Assembly: GCF_000708045.1 (NCBI RefSeq)
Contig: NZ_ANIE01000003.1
Span: forward strand, 186,001 to 250,000
Direction of reading: 5' to 3'
Source: Marinobacter nitratireducens
GTDB taxonomy: Bacteria > Pseudomonadota > Gammaproteobacteria > Pseudomonadales > Oleiphilaceae
Length of the DNA: 64,000 nucleotides
Part shown: one piece after another, positions 42,900 to 53,956 of the stretch
Layout: each line of letters begins with the position of its first letter
Numbering within the stretch: position 1 is the stretch's first letter
Notes under the pieces: model-generated
What the model saw: the letters and a program-made list of their open reading frames with translations, nothing else
What the model was told of the DNA's origin: nothing
Databases searched by the model: none
Translations under genes and position numbers: made by a program

Positions 42900-45192
42900 T
42901 GGCTGATTTCAGTTCATCGCGCTTGTAGGGTTTGGTGATGTAGTCATTCATACCCGCCGCCATGCAGTCCTCACGATCCCCCTGCATCACATTGGCGGTC
43001 ATGGCGATGACCGGAAGGTTTTGCCACTCTGGGTTCTGTCGGATTTTTCTGGTGGCCTCGTAACCGTCCATCACCGGCATTTGGCAATCCATGAGCACGA
43101 GATCAAACGGCTGATGTTCGAGGGCTTCGAGCGCTCGTTGCCCGTTCTCTGCATGATAAACCGTGTGTCCCATCTTTTTGAGCATGCTGCTGGCGACCAG
43201 TTGGTTTACCTGGTTATCTTCGACCAGCAGGATGTTCATTGGTCTGGATAGCGCCTCGGCCTCGCCGACCCGAGCGTTCTTCTCCTTGCCCGGCTCATGA
43301 GCCAATCCCGCGACTCTGCACAGCGTCTGGTAAAGATTGTTCCGGTTCAGAGGAAGCGAAAGCACCTGGCAACGGGAGGTTTCATTTGAAACCGTACCAG
43401 TGGCATCGGCAATAATGCTGCCATGGCCCCGCCAGTGGTTTGCGAGTTCCGGAATAGCCGGGCCGTTTTCTGCCAGCGTGATTAAAATGGCGTCCGGCGC
43501 ATCCTCGGGCAGGCTCACTGGTATGTTCCAGGCAAGGAGCTGTCGCCTGATGGCGTCACCGTGTGGGTTCCCGTTTGGAAAGGCAAGGGCAACGCCAATG
43601 GTCTGAAGATCGGCGGCAATGTCGGGTAGCTTCGTCGATCCGCTGTCTTCGTGTATCGGCAGGGGTAGGGTGACGGTGAAATGGGTGCCTTGCCCTTCGT
43701 GCGATTCGACAGATATCTGGCCGTGCATCCGCTCCACTAATTGCCGACAAAGCGCCAGCCCAAGGCCCGTGCCACCATAGAGCCGCGTTGTGTCTGCATC
43801 GGCTTGTGAGAACGGTGAAAAAATCCGCTGCATCCCCTCATCGGACATGCCAATACCGGTATCTGTCACATCCAGGCGGAAAATGCCCTCGTTGTGACTG
43901 GCTTCAATGCTCACGGTACCTTGCTCGGTAAATTTGATGGCATTACTTACCAGGTTATTAACGATCTGGCGTACCCGGGTCGGATCGCCAAGAAAGGTTT
44001 CAGGCAGATCCGGGGCCAGGTTTGTGACCAGATCGATATGCTTTCTGCGCGCCTGCTGGGCATGCAGTGTGGCGCATTCCTCTATCAAGGACCGAGAGCT
44101 GAACGGAATGTTTTCGAGGTTGAGCTTTCCGGCTTCGACCTTGGAAATATCGAGGATGTCATTCAGCAGGCCCAGCAGGCTTTCCCCAGCGTTCAGGGCG
44201 ATTTCAAGTCGCCCCCTCTGACCCGGGTCGAGTTCCCCTTCGAGAGCAAGCCCGAGCATCCCCAAAACGCCGTTTAACGGGGTGCGTATCTCATGGCTCA
44301 TGCTGGCAAGGAAGTTGGCCCGTGACCGGGCTCTGCGGACGGCGTCTTCCTTGGCTCGGACCAGTGCCCGGTTGCCGCGCTGCAGGGCTGTGTTCTTCTC
44401 CGAAATCTCGCGGGTCCGGTCTTCGACTTCCTGTTCCAGCTGGCTCGAGTAGTTTTTCATGGCGCTCTCGGCCAACCGCATCTGGGCAAGGCTGGAGTCA
44501 ATGGTTTCAAGGTGCTGGTTGATAATACCCACCATGGTCCCGATTTCGTCCTCTCGGTGATTGGCGGGCACCGGGAGCCGGACCTTCTCCGGGGAGCTGG
44601 GGCGCACCTGACTGAGTGAATTGATCACATTAAGCATCGGGCGGGTCAGCACAAAGTAGAAAATACCCAGCAGAGCTGCGGAGAGCACCAGGCTCTTCAA
44701 CAGGCCACTGACCAGCGTGTAGCTTGACCGTTGAAGGAACTGCAGTCCGTAATGATAGGTGTCGATGGTCAGGGTCAGGTGCCCCAGCGGCAGATTCTGG
44801 AGTTGGGGCACCTTCAGGGGCTGGCTGAACACGCGGCTGGAGCCGAATAGCAGGTCGCTGATCCATCGGTAGGCAGAGTCCGGGCTGCTTTGGCTGGCAG
44901 CAGCCATGGTTTGACCCTCACTGTCGATGATCCTGGCATCAATCGTCGCCGGGTGTCGAAGAAGGCCATCCAGCAATTCCTCGGCCAGGCGCACGTCGAT
45001 GTTGTAGGCAATCTGGGAAGCGGGGCTGAGGCTGATACTGAGCAATGCCTGGATTTCCTCTTCCATGGAATCCCTGGCACTGAAAAAGTCGAGGGTGATC
45101 TGGACCACATTCAGAACGAGGCCCAGCGCCATGGCAACCAGCACTGTATCCCGCGTCAAACGGTAGGAAAGCCGCTTTCTGAAACCTTTCAT
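42862..45192 (-). CDS. Hybrid sensor histidine kinase with receiver
   Basis: A 776-residue inner-membrane hybrid kinase. Two membrane helices (about 15-35 and 160-185) flank a periplasmic sensor region. A HAMP-like segment and a coiled coil follow to about 285. The HisKA domain has SMSHEIRTPLNGVLG with His near residue 299, then an ATPase domain with NLVSNAIKFTEQG and GGTGLGL. A receiver-like region without the phosphoryl Asp motif lies at about 540-640. A full receiver at the C-terminus has MDCQMPVMDGYEA (Asp near 700). No Hpt domain is present, so a separate phosphotransfer protein is expected. The output is unknown. Confidence 0.92.
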   Translation of the reverse strand: MKGFRKRLSYRLTRDTVLVAMALGLVLNVVQITLDFFSARDSMEEEIQALLSISLSPASQIAYNIDVRLAEELLDGLLRHPATIDARIIDSEGQTMAAASQSSPDSAYRWISDLLFGSSRVFSQPLKVPQLQNLPLGHLTLTIDTYHYGLQFLQRSSYTLVSGLLKSLVLSAALLGIFYFVLTRPMLNVINSLSQVRPSSPEKVRLPVPANHREDEIGTMVGIINQHLETIDSSLAQMRLAESAMKNYSSQLEQEVEDRTREISEKNTALQRGNRALVRAKEDAVRRARSRANFLASMSHEIRTPLNGVLGMLGLALEGELDPGQRGRLEIALNAGESLLGLLNDILDISKVEAGKLNLENIPFSSRSLIEECATLHAQQARRKHIDLVTNLAPDLPETFLGDPTRVRQIVNNLVSNAIKFTEQGTVSIEASHNEGIFRLDVTDTGIGMSDEGMQRIFSPFSQADADTTRLYGGTGLGLALCRQLVERMHGQISVESHEGQGTHFTVTLPLPIHEDSGSTKLPDIAADLQTIGVALAFPNGNPHGDAIRRQLLAWNIPVSLPEDAPDAILITLAENGPAIPELANHWRGHGSIIADATGTVSNETSRCQVLSLPLNRNNLYQTLCRVAGLAHEPGKEKNARVGEAEALSRPMNILLVEDNQVNQLVASSMLKKMGHTVYHAENGQRALEALEHQPFDLVLMDCQMPVMDGYEATRKIRQNPEWQNLPVIAMTANVMQGDREDCMAAGMNDYITKPYKRDELKSAINRWMPPLPPES

Positions 45193-45244
45193 CACGAGTG
45201 TTTACAGTCCTTGTTGGCCGGCATGACTGGATTTTCCGAGCGAA

Positions 45245-46018
45245 TTAGTTGTCGTAGTCAGCCTTCTTCTTCCATTCATCGTCGTGGAGAAAGGTGTCCC
45301 ACTCACGATCCAGTTTGGCCTGCGACTCCGCGCTCGCTTGATCCTTACCTTCGGTGTTCATCGCCTCAAGCTCCTTGATGCGGGTCCGGAAGCTTTTCAC
45401 CGCTTTCATGGCCAGTGGGTTGTCCCGGGATTTGCCCATTTCCGTGCTCGCGAGGTGATAGGCGTGAATCGCTTTGCGGATCTGGTTTTGGCGCACGTAG
45501 TCTCGGGCCTGGAAAACGTGAAGATCCGCGTGGGTCTTGTGGATCAGAAACAACACATATTTCAGGTTCTTTTTGGCTGTGGCGGTGTTGATCTCCCCGC
45601 TCTTATGCATTGCTTCGATCATCTTGAACAGGTTCTGCAGCAGTTCTTTGACCTGCGCGGATTTCTCCGGCGAATCGATCTTGACCGGTGTTCGGGGATC
45701 ACGCTTTTCAAGAATCTGGCTTTTGAGTTCCTGAGCGTCCGCTTTCCATTTGCTGACGGGCAGGTCTGACTTGAGTGCGGCGAGCTCGTTGCACGCGGCT
45801 TCCATGCGCTTGACCAGCAGAAGCTTGAGGTCAGGGTTCAAGTATTGTCCAGGTATTTCGGAGAGCAGCCTGTTCGCACGGTTATAGACGTCTTCCCGCA
45901 TCGTGATCTTGCGGGAACGCTCGATGCGGGCTTTCTCACGCATCTGGCTCATAACGATAATGGCGATCGACAGAGTAACAATACCCGCCAATACAAGAAC
46001 GATCGTGGTGGTATCCAT
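45245..46018 (-). CDS. Membrane-anchored helical protein of unknown function
   Basis: A 257-residue protein with one N-terminal membrane helix (about residues 4-23, TTIVLVLAGIVTLSIAIIV) followed by a basic stretch and a long, mainly helical cytoplasmic part. Charged helices at about 100-190 look TPR-like (VFQARDYVRQNQIRKAIHAYHLAS), and the C-terminus is acidic and Trp containing (REWDTFLHDDEW). ATG 46018 is used; the frame continues to 46057 without a clear RBS. It is 52 bp upstream of the hybrid kinase on the same strand and could be co-expressed. I do not recognise the family. Confidence 0.75.
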   Translation of the reverse strand: MDTTTIVLVLAGIVTLSIAIIVMSQMREKARIERSRKITMREDVYNRANRLLSEIPGQYLNPDLKLLLVKRMEAACNELAALKSDLPVSKWKADAQELKSQILEKRDPRTPVKIDSPEKSAQVKELLQNLFKMIEAMHKSGEINTATAKKNLKYVLFLIHKTHADLHVFQARDYVRQNQIRKAIHAYHLASTEMGKSRDNPLAMKAVKSFRTRIKELEAMNTEGKDQASAESQAKLDREWDTFLHDDEWKKKADYDN

Positions 46019-46218
46019 GCTGTCAGTAGTGACTCCGGTTAAGGACAGGTTCAACAATTCTAGAAAGACTAGCAGAAATCCGGGGTTGAATCTGTTTTCT
46101 AAAGTTAACGGTCATTACTGTATTTCTCAGGTGAATTATTTGTGTAATGCATATTGGTTCTGTGAATGATAGCCTGTTGGCCGATCAATTCCATTGAATA
46201 ACTGCTCCGGAGTCCGTC

Positions 46219-47229
46219 ATGGATATATCCCGCGTTGATCTTAACCTGCTGGTGTATTTGGACGTACTGCTCCGTGAGCGGAATGTGACCAAGGCTGCGA
46301 ACCACCTTGGTATCACCCAGCCCGCCATGAGTAACGGCTTGCGTCGTCTGAGGGACCTTTTCGGCGATCCGCTTCTCGTGCGCACCAGTGAGGGGATGAC
46401 TGCGACGGAGCGAGCGCGGGAACTCCAACCGTTAGTGCGGGGCATACTGTCCGACATCGAGCAGGCGGTTCAGGAAAAAACACCGTTCTCCGCGTTGGAA
46501 AGCCAGCGGGTTTTCCGGATCATGGCCAGTGACTATGCCGAATCCTGCCTGATGCCCCGGGTGCTCAGGCGAATCCGCCAGGAGGCCCCCCATGTCACCC
46601 TGGACGTCCTGACACCCAGTGACGTGAGCTTTCTCGACGTGGAGCAGGGTCGGCTGGACATGGCCATAAACCGTTTCGATAAAATTCCGCAGTCATTCCA
46701 CCAGAAGACGCTTTGGACCGAATACTTTGCGTGCTTGATGAACGCCAGGAACCCGATCCTCAAGGAGCCCTTCACGCTTGATACCTATCTTGATGCCAGT
46801 CATATCTGGGTGAGCAAGACGGGGTTTGGTGTCGGTGTGGGGGTAAACCCCAAGGACGTGCAGCGCCTCGGTTGGGTCGATGAAGCCCTTGCCCTGATTG
46901 GGCGCAAACGCCAGATCTCGGTGTTCACCCGCCATTATCAGGTGGCGATGCTGCTGGCCGAACAGCATGACCTGATTGCCACGCTGCCTTCCCGGGCTGC
47001 CTGGTTGCAGAAAGATAATGCGCACCTGGTTGTGAAGGTTCCACCTTTCGAAATCCCGCCTTTCGAACTGAAAATGGCCTGGAGTCCGCTGTTACAGCAC
47101 AACACGGACCACCAGTGGTTGCGGAAGCTGATTGCGGAGGTGGCGGAAGAGGTCGATCAGGAATTTGCCGCCTTTGGCGCTCGCTTTGAGTCTGCGGACT
47201 TGCCCCAGGCTCACCACTCAGAGCGGTAG
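46219..47229 (+). CDS. LysR-family transcriptional regulator
   Basis: A 336-residue LysR-type regulator. The winged helix-turn-helix covers residues about 4-62 (LLVYLDVLLRERNVTKAANHLGITQPAMSNGL). The remainder is a periplasmic-binding-like effector domain, with a longer C-terminus than usual. The first residues resemble the NodD/LysR subgroup. CGGAGTCC lies upstream of the ATG. It is convergent with the GNAT gene and overlaps it by 12 bp. Its target genes are not adjacent on its strand and cannot be named. Confidence 0.92.
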   Translation: MDISRVDLNLLVYLDVLLRERNVTKAANHLGITQPAMSNGLRRLRDLFGDPLLVRTSEGMTATERARELQPLVRGILSDIEQAVQEKTPFSALESQRVFRIMASDYAESCLMPRVLRRIRQEAPHVTLDVLTPSDVSFLDVEQGRLDMAINRFDKIPQSFHQKTLWTEYFACLMNARNPILKEPFTLDTYLDASHIWVSKTGFGVGVGVNPKDVQRLGWVDEALALIGRKRQISVFTRHYQVAMLLAEQHDLIATLPSRAAWLQKDNAHLVVKVPPFEIPPFELKMAWSPLLQHNTDHQWLRKLIAEVAEEVDQEFAAFGARFESADLPQAHHSER

Positions 47230-48186
47230 CTCTCTGAGTTCGAGGGAACTTCTGGCGGTATCCCACATCCTCTGAAAGGTCTCGGTGAGCAGTTTGACCC
47301 GTCCACCGTCGGCGAAGTTTGCGAACCCTTCGGGTTTGTCAAATGCGTGCCGATAGACCACGCCCTCACGGTCGGCCAGCATGAACGGCTGATCGTCTGC
47401 CGGGTAGTCATCGTTGACCAGCCTGAGCTCGATTTTACTGGGCAAGCGGCGCATCAGCTCAACCAGTTGGTGGCGTCTTTTCACCAGAGGTTTGTCATCA
47501 TGTATCAGGATTCGTACTTCACTGAGCCGGTGTCTCCGGGCCAATGCGGAAATCAGTTCCCGAAAACGATGGCGGTCGTACAGATCATGATCGAGGAATC
47601 GGTCATAGAGCCAGAGCCGCTGACTGGTCTGGCCTGCCAACGTATCGACAAGGTCGAGCATCCTGAGCTCGTCCGAAAACAGCCACGATCGGGAATCGTG
47701 CCCGAGCAACAAAGGCCGGTTTCGGGATTCGAGGCCCTCGGCCTGTAGTGTTGGTGCCAGGCAACGCATATCGACATGGGGAATGCCGGCATCCTCGTAG
47801 GTGTCCGAGCAGACGTGGAACCCGGAGCTTTCATAGAAGGGGATGGCATACTCCTGGGCTGATAATCTCAATTCGCGGTACTGATTGTCGGCGGCTTCAT
47901 GAATCAGGTGCTGAAGAAGAGTCTCGCCGATACCTTGCCCGCGGTACTCGGGAAGGATGGCCATTCGTCCGATACACGCCGTCTCTTCCAGTGCGGTGAA
48001 CATTCGCGCGACACCAATGGGCGTATTGTCCGGCGTCACTGCGAGGAAATGATCGGCAATCTCGTCGGTATCATCCCACTCAAGTTCCGGCGGTACTCTC
48101 TGCTCGTCAATGAATACCCGTTGCCGGATATCCCTGATGTGGCCGGGTGCCAGCTGCCAGCTGTATTTCCGGATTCTTGCTTTCAT
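47218..48186 (-). CDS. GNAT acetyltransferase fused to a C-terminal domain
   Basis: A 322-residue protein in two parts. Residues about 1-150 form a GNAT N-acetyltransferase with the acetyl-CoA motif RMAILPEYRGQGIGETLLQHL. Residues about 165-322 form a second domain with a Leu/His/Arg-rich pattern (LWLYDRFLDHDLYDRHRFRE) and a charged motif HDDKPLVKRRHQLVEL, whose fold recalls phospholipase-D-like or DUF7931-type domains. The function of the second part is unknown. It is last in the rluE-to-GNAT operon, 8 bp after roxA. Confidence 0.82.
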   Translation of the reverse strand: MKARIRKYSWQLAPGHIRDIRQRVFIDEQRVPPELEWDDTDEIADHFLAVTPDNTPIGVARMFTALEETACIGRMAILPEYRGQGIGETLLQHLIHEAADNQYRELRLSAQEYAIPFYESSGFHVCSDTYEDAGIPHVDMRCLAPTLQAEGLESRNRPLLLGHDSRSWLFSDELRMLDLVDTLAGQTSQRLWLYDRFLDHDLYDRHRFRELISALARRHRLSEVRILIHDDKPLVKRRHQLVELMRRLPSKIELRLVNDDYPADDQPFMLADREGVVYRHAFDKPEGFANFADGGRVKLLTETFQRMWDTARSSLELRELPL

Positions 48187-48194
48187 GGCAACAC

Positions 48195-49346
48195 TTATTC
48201 GAAATAGACGGAACCCTGATTATACAGGTTGCAGAGTAGGCCTAGCAGGGCCTCGTCTTCTGCGAAGGTTCGCAGAGCGCCCATGTCAATCCGGGAGCTG
48301 GCACAAAGGAGTGGGGCCAGGGGGCTGGCGTCACCGCGAAGCAGATATTGTTCACCATCCACAAAGAGTGCCGTTTCCTCGCCGAGATCGTGATAAGCAA
48401 ACCGTGAGCCCTCATTCCACCGAAGTTGTTCGCCTGCGTTCAGTGCTTCGGCAAAGTCCTCGGGTTTCGCGGGCTCTTCAGCGGGTACAACAATGTCCAT
48501 GCTCTTGGGAGAGGTCGTGAACTGACCGAACCACAGTGCGAGGTTGCGCTTGTCTTCAAGTTCCTCGCGAATGATTCGATCGAGTTTGTCGATGACACCG
48601 CTTTTGATGGTGCCTGGGTTATCCTGCACGGTCAGTTCCGGGTCGTTGATGTGCTGCGCGGCTTGCGATTTGCTGCAGAGGAAATCTGTGAAACCGGTCA
48701 GCACGTCTTCGATGGTTGGCGCCCGGAATCCGACCGACAGGGTGATGCAATCATCTTCGGCGACACCGTGATGGCCGATGCCCGGCGGCAGGTAGAGCAT
48801 GTCGCCCGGCGCCAGGGTGACGGTCTCTTCGCCATCCCAGCTGCTGAGAATGCGAAGAGGCGTACCTTCAACCCGTGGTGAGGTATGGTCGCAATGACCT
48901 CCGAACGTCCAGCAACGATGGCCCTGGGCTTGAAGGAGGAAGACATCATACTGGTCATAGTGAGGGCCGACGCTGCCTCCGACCGGCGCATAACTCGCCA
49001 TGATGTCGTCCAGTCGCCAATTGGGTATGAACCGAAAGTGTTCCAGGATGTCGGAAATCTCGGGCACCCAGTGATCCAAGCCCTGAACCAACAATGTCCA
49101 GTCTTTTTCTGGAAGCTCGCCGAATCGGTCTGCGGAAAAAGGGCCATTGTGCAGCTGCCAGGGTTTTCCGTTATCGTTTTCGATCACGATGCGGGATTCA
49201 ACCCCTTCCTCACAGGCCAGGCCGGCGAGCTCATCGGCAGTGACAGGGCATTCAAACCCGGGAAAGGCCTGGCGGATCACCAAAGGCTTTTTCTGCCAAT
49301 AGTCACGCAGAAATTCGTTGGGTGAGAGGCCGCCGAGCATTTCCAT
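48195..49346 (-). CDS. roxA: Ribosomal protein uL16 arginine hydroxylase RoxA
   Basis: A 383-residue cupin/JmjC-type 2-oxoglutarate oxygenase (YcfD/RoxA) that hydroxylates an arginine of ribosomal protein L16. The iron ligands are visible: His129 and Asp131 in GPHYDQYDVFLLQ, and His192 or His193 in LPPGIGHHGVAED. GHRCWTFGG is the conserved strand after the first motif. It has the C-terminal winged-helix-like extension of the group. It lies 16 bp downstream of purB. Confidence 0.94.
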   Translation of the reverse strand: MEMLGGLSPNEFLRDYWQKKPLVIRQAFPGFECPVTADELAGLACEEGVESRIVIENDNGKPWQLHNGPFSADRFGELPEKDWTLLVQGLDHWVPEISDILEHFRFIPNWRLDDIMASYAPVGGSVGPHYDQYDVFLLQAQGHRCWTFGGHCDHTSPRVEGTPLRILSSWDGEETVTLAPGDMLYLPPGIGHHGVAEDDCITLSVGFRAPTIEDVLTGFTDFLCSKSQAAQHINDPELTVQDNPGTIKSGVIDKLDRIIREELEDKRNLALWFGQFTTSPKSMDIVVPAEEPAKPEDFAEALNAGEQLRWNEGSRFAYHDLGEETALFVDGEQYLLRGDASPLAPLLCASSRIDMGALRTFAEDEALLGLLCNLYNQGSVYFE

Positions 49347-49362
49347 GGTTTAACTCCCGGAT

Positions 49363-50748
<1,386 letters not shown>

Positions 50749-50816
50749 TCAAAGAATCGGGTCAAAAAAGATTGGGCCGCATATGATACACCAGCGCTGC
50801 CCCGGAATCAGTTGAA

Positions 50817-51461
50817 TCAGTGGTAAAGGGAACGGTTGGCTTGCTCAGCCAGCTCCCGGGCGTGACGGATAACCTTCTTGCGGGCGAAGATTAGCTGCCA
50901 GCGACGACCACCGCACTGGCGCCAAAGAACCGCTGAGCGGATTCCGGCCAACAGAAGGGCGCGTATTTTTGCCGCATTTTCGTCTCGCTGGAGAATGGAG
51001 GGATTGCCAGTCACCTGAATTCGGAGGCGGAACGTGCTGATGGTATCGGCGTATATCGACGCAAGATTACTGATCAGGTTGGTATGGGTGTAGCCGAAAT
51101 GGCTTGCCGTATGACGAGCCTGATCAATCCGGCTGGCGATAACGTCCAGCATATCTGTCTGTCGGTTGAGCTTCGATTCAAGGTGAATCAAGTTGAGGGC
51201 GTAGCGAAGAACTTCAACGTCCTGCTGTTTGCTTTGCTGGCTCAACACCGAAGACAGAGTAACCAGCCCTTCACGGATATCACTCAACTCCCCACCGAAT
51301 ACATCCAGCGTGGTGTCTGGGTTGGTGGCAAACAGCGAACGAATACAGGTTTCCAGGCTGGCATCGGAGCATTGACCGTTATGAGCAATCTGCTGAACCA
51401 GGTTCGTTGCCTGGAACAGCCCTGCAAGGGCCAGTGTCTGATCATGAATGGAGCGACTCAT
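50817..51461 (-). CDS. hflD: HflD family protein
   Basis: A 214-residue, all-helical protein matching HflD, known in E. coli as a high-frequency-of-lysogenisation factor that binds phage CII and as a membrane-associated protein of uncertain cellular role. The pattern [21 protein letters not shown] near the N-terminus and a C-terminal [17 protein letters not shown] are conserved. Its start overlaps the mnmA stop by four bases, as in many gammaproteobacteria. Confidence 0.94.
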   Translation of the reverse strand: MSRSIHDQTLALAGLFQATNLVQQIAHNGQCSDASLETCIRSLFATNPDTTLDVFGGELSDIREGLVTLSSVLSQQSKQQDVEVLRYALNLIHLESKLNRQTDMLDVIASRIDQARHTASHFGYTHTNLISNLASIYADTISTFRLRIQVTGNPSILQRDENAAKIRALLLAGIRSAVLWRQCGGRRWQLIFARKKVIRHARELAEQANRSLYH

Positions 51462-52636
51462 ACACGAGCTCCCTGCGCCGGCTGGTCTTCAAGGCGTGCG
51501 GGAAGTGCTTCTCCATCACGCCAGGTTTCCTCAATAACCCCTCCACCGAGGCAGATATCGCCGTCATAGAACACAACGGACTGGCCCGGGGTAACGGCGC
51601 GCTGAGGCTCATCAAACACGACCTTGACGCCATTATCCAGAACGGTCACTTCACAGTCCTGGTCGGGCTGGCGGTAACGGGTCTTTGCCTTGCAGCGAAA
51701 GCTTGCGGCTGGGGGTTCCCCGGCCACCCAATCGATCGGGCCGGAAACAAGGCCGCGGGAGAATAACAGGGGATGATGCTTGCCCTGAACCGCAATCAAC
51801 ACATTGCGCTTGAGGTCTTTCTCTGCGACGTACCATGGGTCGTCGCTGTAATTACTCAGACCGCCAATGCCGAGGCCCTGACGCTGGCCAATCGTGTGGT
51901 ACATCAGGCCCTGGTGCCGGCCTATCTTATCGCCTTCCGGGGTTTCGATATCGCCGGGTTGGGCGGGAAGATACTGTTTTAGAAAATCGGTGAACTTCCG
52001 CTCTCCGATGAAGCAGATCCCCGTGGAGTCTTTCTTGTCATGGGTGACGAAGCCTTGCTGTTCGGCAATGCGGCGTACTTCCGGTTTTTCCAGTTCACCA
52101 ACCGGGAACAGGGTGCGGGCAATGCGGTCGCCCGACACGGCGTGCAGGAAATAGCTCTGATCCTTGTTGGGGTCCAGTCCTTTCAGCAGCAAAGCTTTAC
52201 CCGAATGGTCATCCAACGGGCGCTGCCGGGTGTAGTGACCGGTCGCTATGTAGTCCGCGCCAAGCGTTACTGCATAATCAAGGAAGGCTCGGAATTTGAC
52301 TTCTTTGTTGCAAAGGATGTCCGGATTGGGCGTTCGACCGGCCTTATACTCCGCCAGAAAATGTTCAAACACACGATCCCAGTATTCGTCTGCAAAGCTG
52401 GCGGTATGAAGCTTTATGCCGATAGCGTCGGCCACTGCCTGGGCATCGGCCAGATCCGTCATGGCGGTGCAGTATTCAGTGCCATCGTCCTCATCCCAGT
52501 TCTTCATGAACAGGCCTTCAACCTGGTAACCCTGCTCCTTGAGCAGCCAGGCGGCAACGGATGAATCCACGCCGCCAGACATGCCGACAATGACGCGAGT
52601 GCTTTCCCGGGGAGGGGTAGATGGTGTTGTGGTCAT
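51458..52636 (-). CDS. mnmA: tRNA-specific 2-thiouridylase MnmA
   Basis: Makes 2-thiouridine at position 34 of tRNA-Lys, Glu and Gln, using ATP and sulfur from the Tus relay. 392 residues. The PP-loop is SGGVDSS at residues 20-26. Catalytic Cys residues lie in CNKEVKF and in [14 protein letters not shown]-terminal RNA-binding barrel is present. It is followed by hflD (4-bp overlap) and preceded by nudJ (50 bp). tusA is elsewhere in the window. Confidence 0.98.
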   Translation of the reverse strand: MTTTPSTPPRESTRVIVGMSGGVDSSVAAWLLKEQGYQVEGLFMKNWDEDDGTEYCTAMTDLADAQAVADAIGIKLHTASFADEYWDRVFEHFLAEYKAGRTPNPDILCNKEVKFRAFLDYAVTLGADYIATGHYTRQRPLDDHSGKALLLKGLDPNKDQSYFLHAVSGDRIARTLFPVGELEKPEVRRIAEQQGFVTHDKKDSTGICFIGERKFTDFLKQYLPAQPGDIETPEGDKIGRHQGLMYHTIGQRQGLGIGGLSNYSDDPWYVAEKDLKRNVLIAVQGKHHPLLFSRGLVSGPIDWVAGEPPAASFRCKAKTRYRQPDQDCEVTVLDNGVKVVFDEPQRAVTPGQSVVFYDGDICLGGGVIEETWRDGEALPARLEDQPAQGARV

Positions 52637-52686
52637 GAGTGCTTCAGTGCCAGTGAAAAGTTCGGAATTTTAACACTTCTGGAGGA

Positions 52687-53136
52687 CTACGTCTGTGCGT
52701 CGACGATAACCTCAAGGGGGAAGCGGCGACCGTTTCGGTAATCTTCTATGCACTCGAGCACGAGGGGGCTGCGAAGTTTGTCACCGAGATCACGGATTTC
52801 CTCAAGGTCGAGCCAGTGCGCAGCGATTATGCCGTCATCCAGCTTGTTGGTGACGTGGCGAACCGCCCGGGCTGAATAGCAAAAACGGTAGTAGGTCACG
52901 CCATTAGCGGGTGCTCTGTAAGTGTACACGCCGAGAAAATAAGCCGGATCGACCTCCCAGCCGGTTTCCTCCAGAGTTTCCCGGCGCACGGCATCCAGAA
53001 TGGCTTCGTTCTCTTCGATGTGGCCCGCCGGTTGGTTGAAAACAACGCGCCCACCGCTGAGTTCCTCCACCATAAGAAATCGGCCGTTCTGATCTTCAAC
53101 GATGACTGCCACTGTGGCATGAGGTGTCCAGGTCAT
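52687..53136 (-). CDS. nudJ: NUDIX hydrolase NudJ
   Basis: A 149-residue nucleoside/phospho-compound hydrolase. The Nudix box is intact: GHIEENEAILDAVRRETLEE followed by TGWEV. The protein begins MTWTPHATVAVIVEDQNGRF, typical of NudJ. In E. coli it acts on HMP pyrophosphate and nucleoside di- and triphosphates. The ATG overlaps the rluE stop by four bases. It keeps the conserved position beside mnmA. Confidence 0.94.
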   Translation of the reverse strand: MTWTPHATVAVIVEDQNGRFLMVEELSGGRVVFNQPAGHIEENEAILDAVRRETLEETGWEVDPAYFLGVYTYRAPANGVTYYRFCYSARAVRHVTNKLDDGIIAAHWLDLEEIRDLGDKLRSPLVLECIEDYRNGRRFPLEVIVDAQT

Positions 53137-53771
53137 GATGATTTTGTTCTTCTCGGGTTAGGGGGACGTTTCCGGGATCGAGGGCCGGACTTTCTCGCGG
53201 GTGGCGCCGGAAGGTTGACCTGCTCGGTTCGGTACTCACCGGGGGAAAGCCCCTCCAGGGTCCACTGGCCGATTCGGAAACGAATAAGCCGAAGAGTTGG
53301 AAAGCCGACGGCTGCCGTCATGCGCCGGACCTGGCGGTTGCGGCCTTCGGAAATGGTCAGCTCAATCCAGCTGGTAGGCACGGATTCGCGATAACGAACC
53401 GGTGGTGTTCGATCCCAGACCGTCGGTGCCGCCATCCGCACTGCCTGGGCTGGTCTCGTTCTGCCGTCCTTGAGCTCGACCCCTTGCCGGAGCCTCGCAA
53501 GCGCGTTCCCGGTGATGTCACCTTCTACCTGTACCCAATAGGTTTTTGGCATTTTCTGAGAGGGGGAGGCGATCCGGTGTTGTAGGGCACCGTCATCGGT
53601 GAGCAGCAATAACCCCTCGGAATCGAAATCCAGCCGCCCTGCGGGATATATTCCGGGTGTGCTTATCCAGTCAGCGAGAGTGGATCGGGTTGGCTTGCCG
53701 CTGTCACCCCGGTCGTCAGTGAACTGGCTGAGCACATGGAAAGGTTTGTTGAAGAGAAAAAGGTCGGCCAT
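53133..53771 (-). CDS. rluE: 23S rRNA pseudouridine synthase RluE
   Basis: Converts U2457 of 23S rRNA to pseudouridine. 212 residues. The RsuA/RluE-type catalytic motif is AGRLDFDSEGLLLLT with Asp50, and later SEGRNRQVRRM is the second conserved motif. The first residues, FNKPFHVLSQF, match the family N-terminus. The C-terminus is basic and Pro-rich. It starts the operon that runs to the GNAT gene. Confidence 0.95.
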   Translation of the reverse strand: MADLFLFNKPFHVLSQFTDDRGDSGKPTRSTLADWISTPGIYPAGRLDFDSEGLLLLTDDGALQHRIASPSQKMPKTYWVQVEGDITGNALARLRQGVELKDGRTRPAQAVRMAAPTVWDRTPPVRYRESVPTSWIELTISEGRNRQVRRMTAAVGFPTLRLIRFRIGQWTLEGLSPGEYRTEQVNLPAPPARKSGPRSRKRPPNPRRTKSS

Positions 53772-53956
53772 TCCGGTCAGTATGATCCATCGGTTTGTCG
53801 GGGAACCAAGACCGCAAGGTTACTGGATCAAACAGGATTGGCAAGCCGGAATGAGGCTTGTGGCGAGTCAGCGTGTAAAATAGTGAGCACGCAGTCCTTC
53901 GCATCGCCCACCAGAACCAGGGATGGGCGAAGGGGGTTGCGGAGCGGGTGAGCCAA
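53772..53956. other. Gap where icd is expected, non-coding
   Basis: A 185-bp gap between rluE and cspD, both minus strand. No coding sequence is convincing. It has a GC-rich imperfect hairpin around 53897-53935 (CCTTCG ... CGAAGG). In Pseudomonas one or two isocitrate dehydrogenase genes lie between these markers. Confidence 0.5.

Noticed and set aside
53736..53951. A 71-codon plus-strand frame in the rluE-cspD gap, considered as an icd remnant
   Set aside because: The product shows no isocitrate dehydrogenase motif and overlaps the rluE start.
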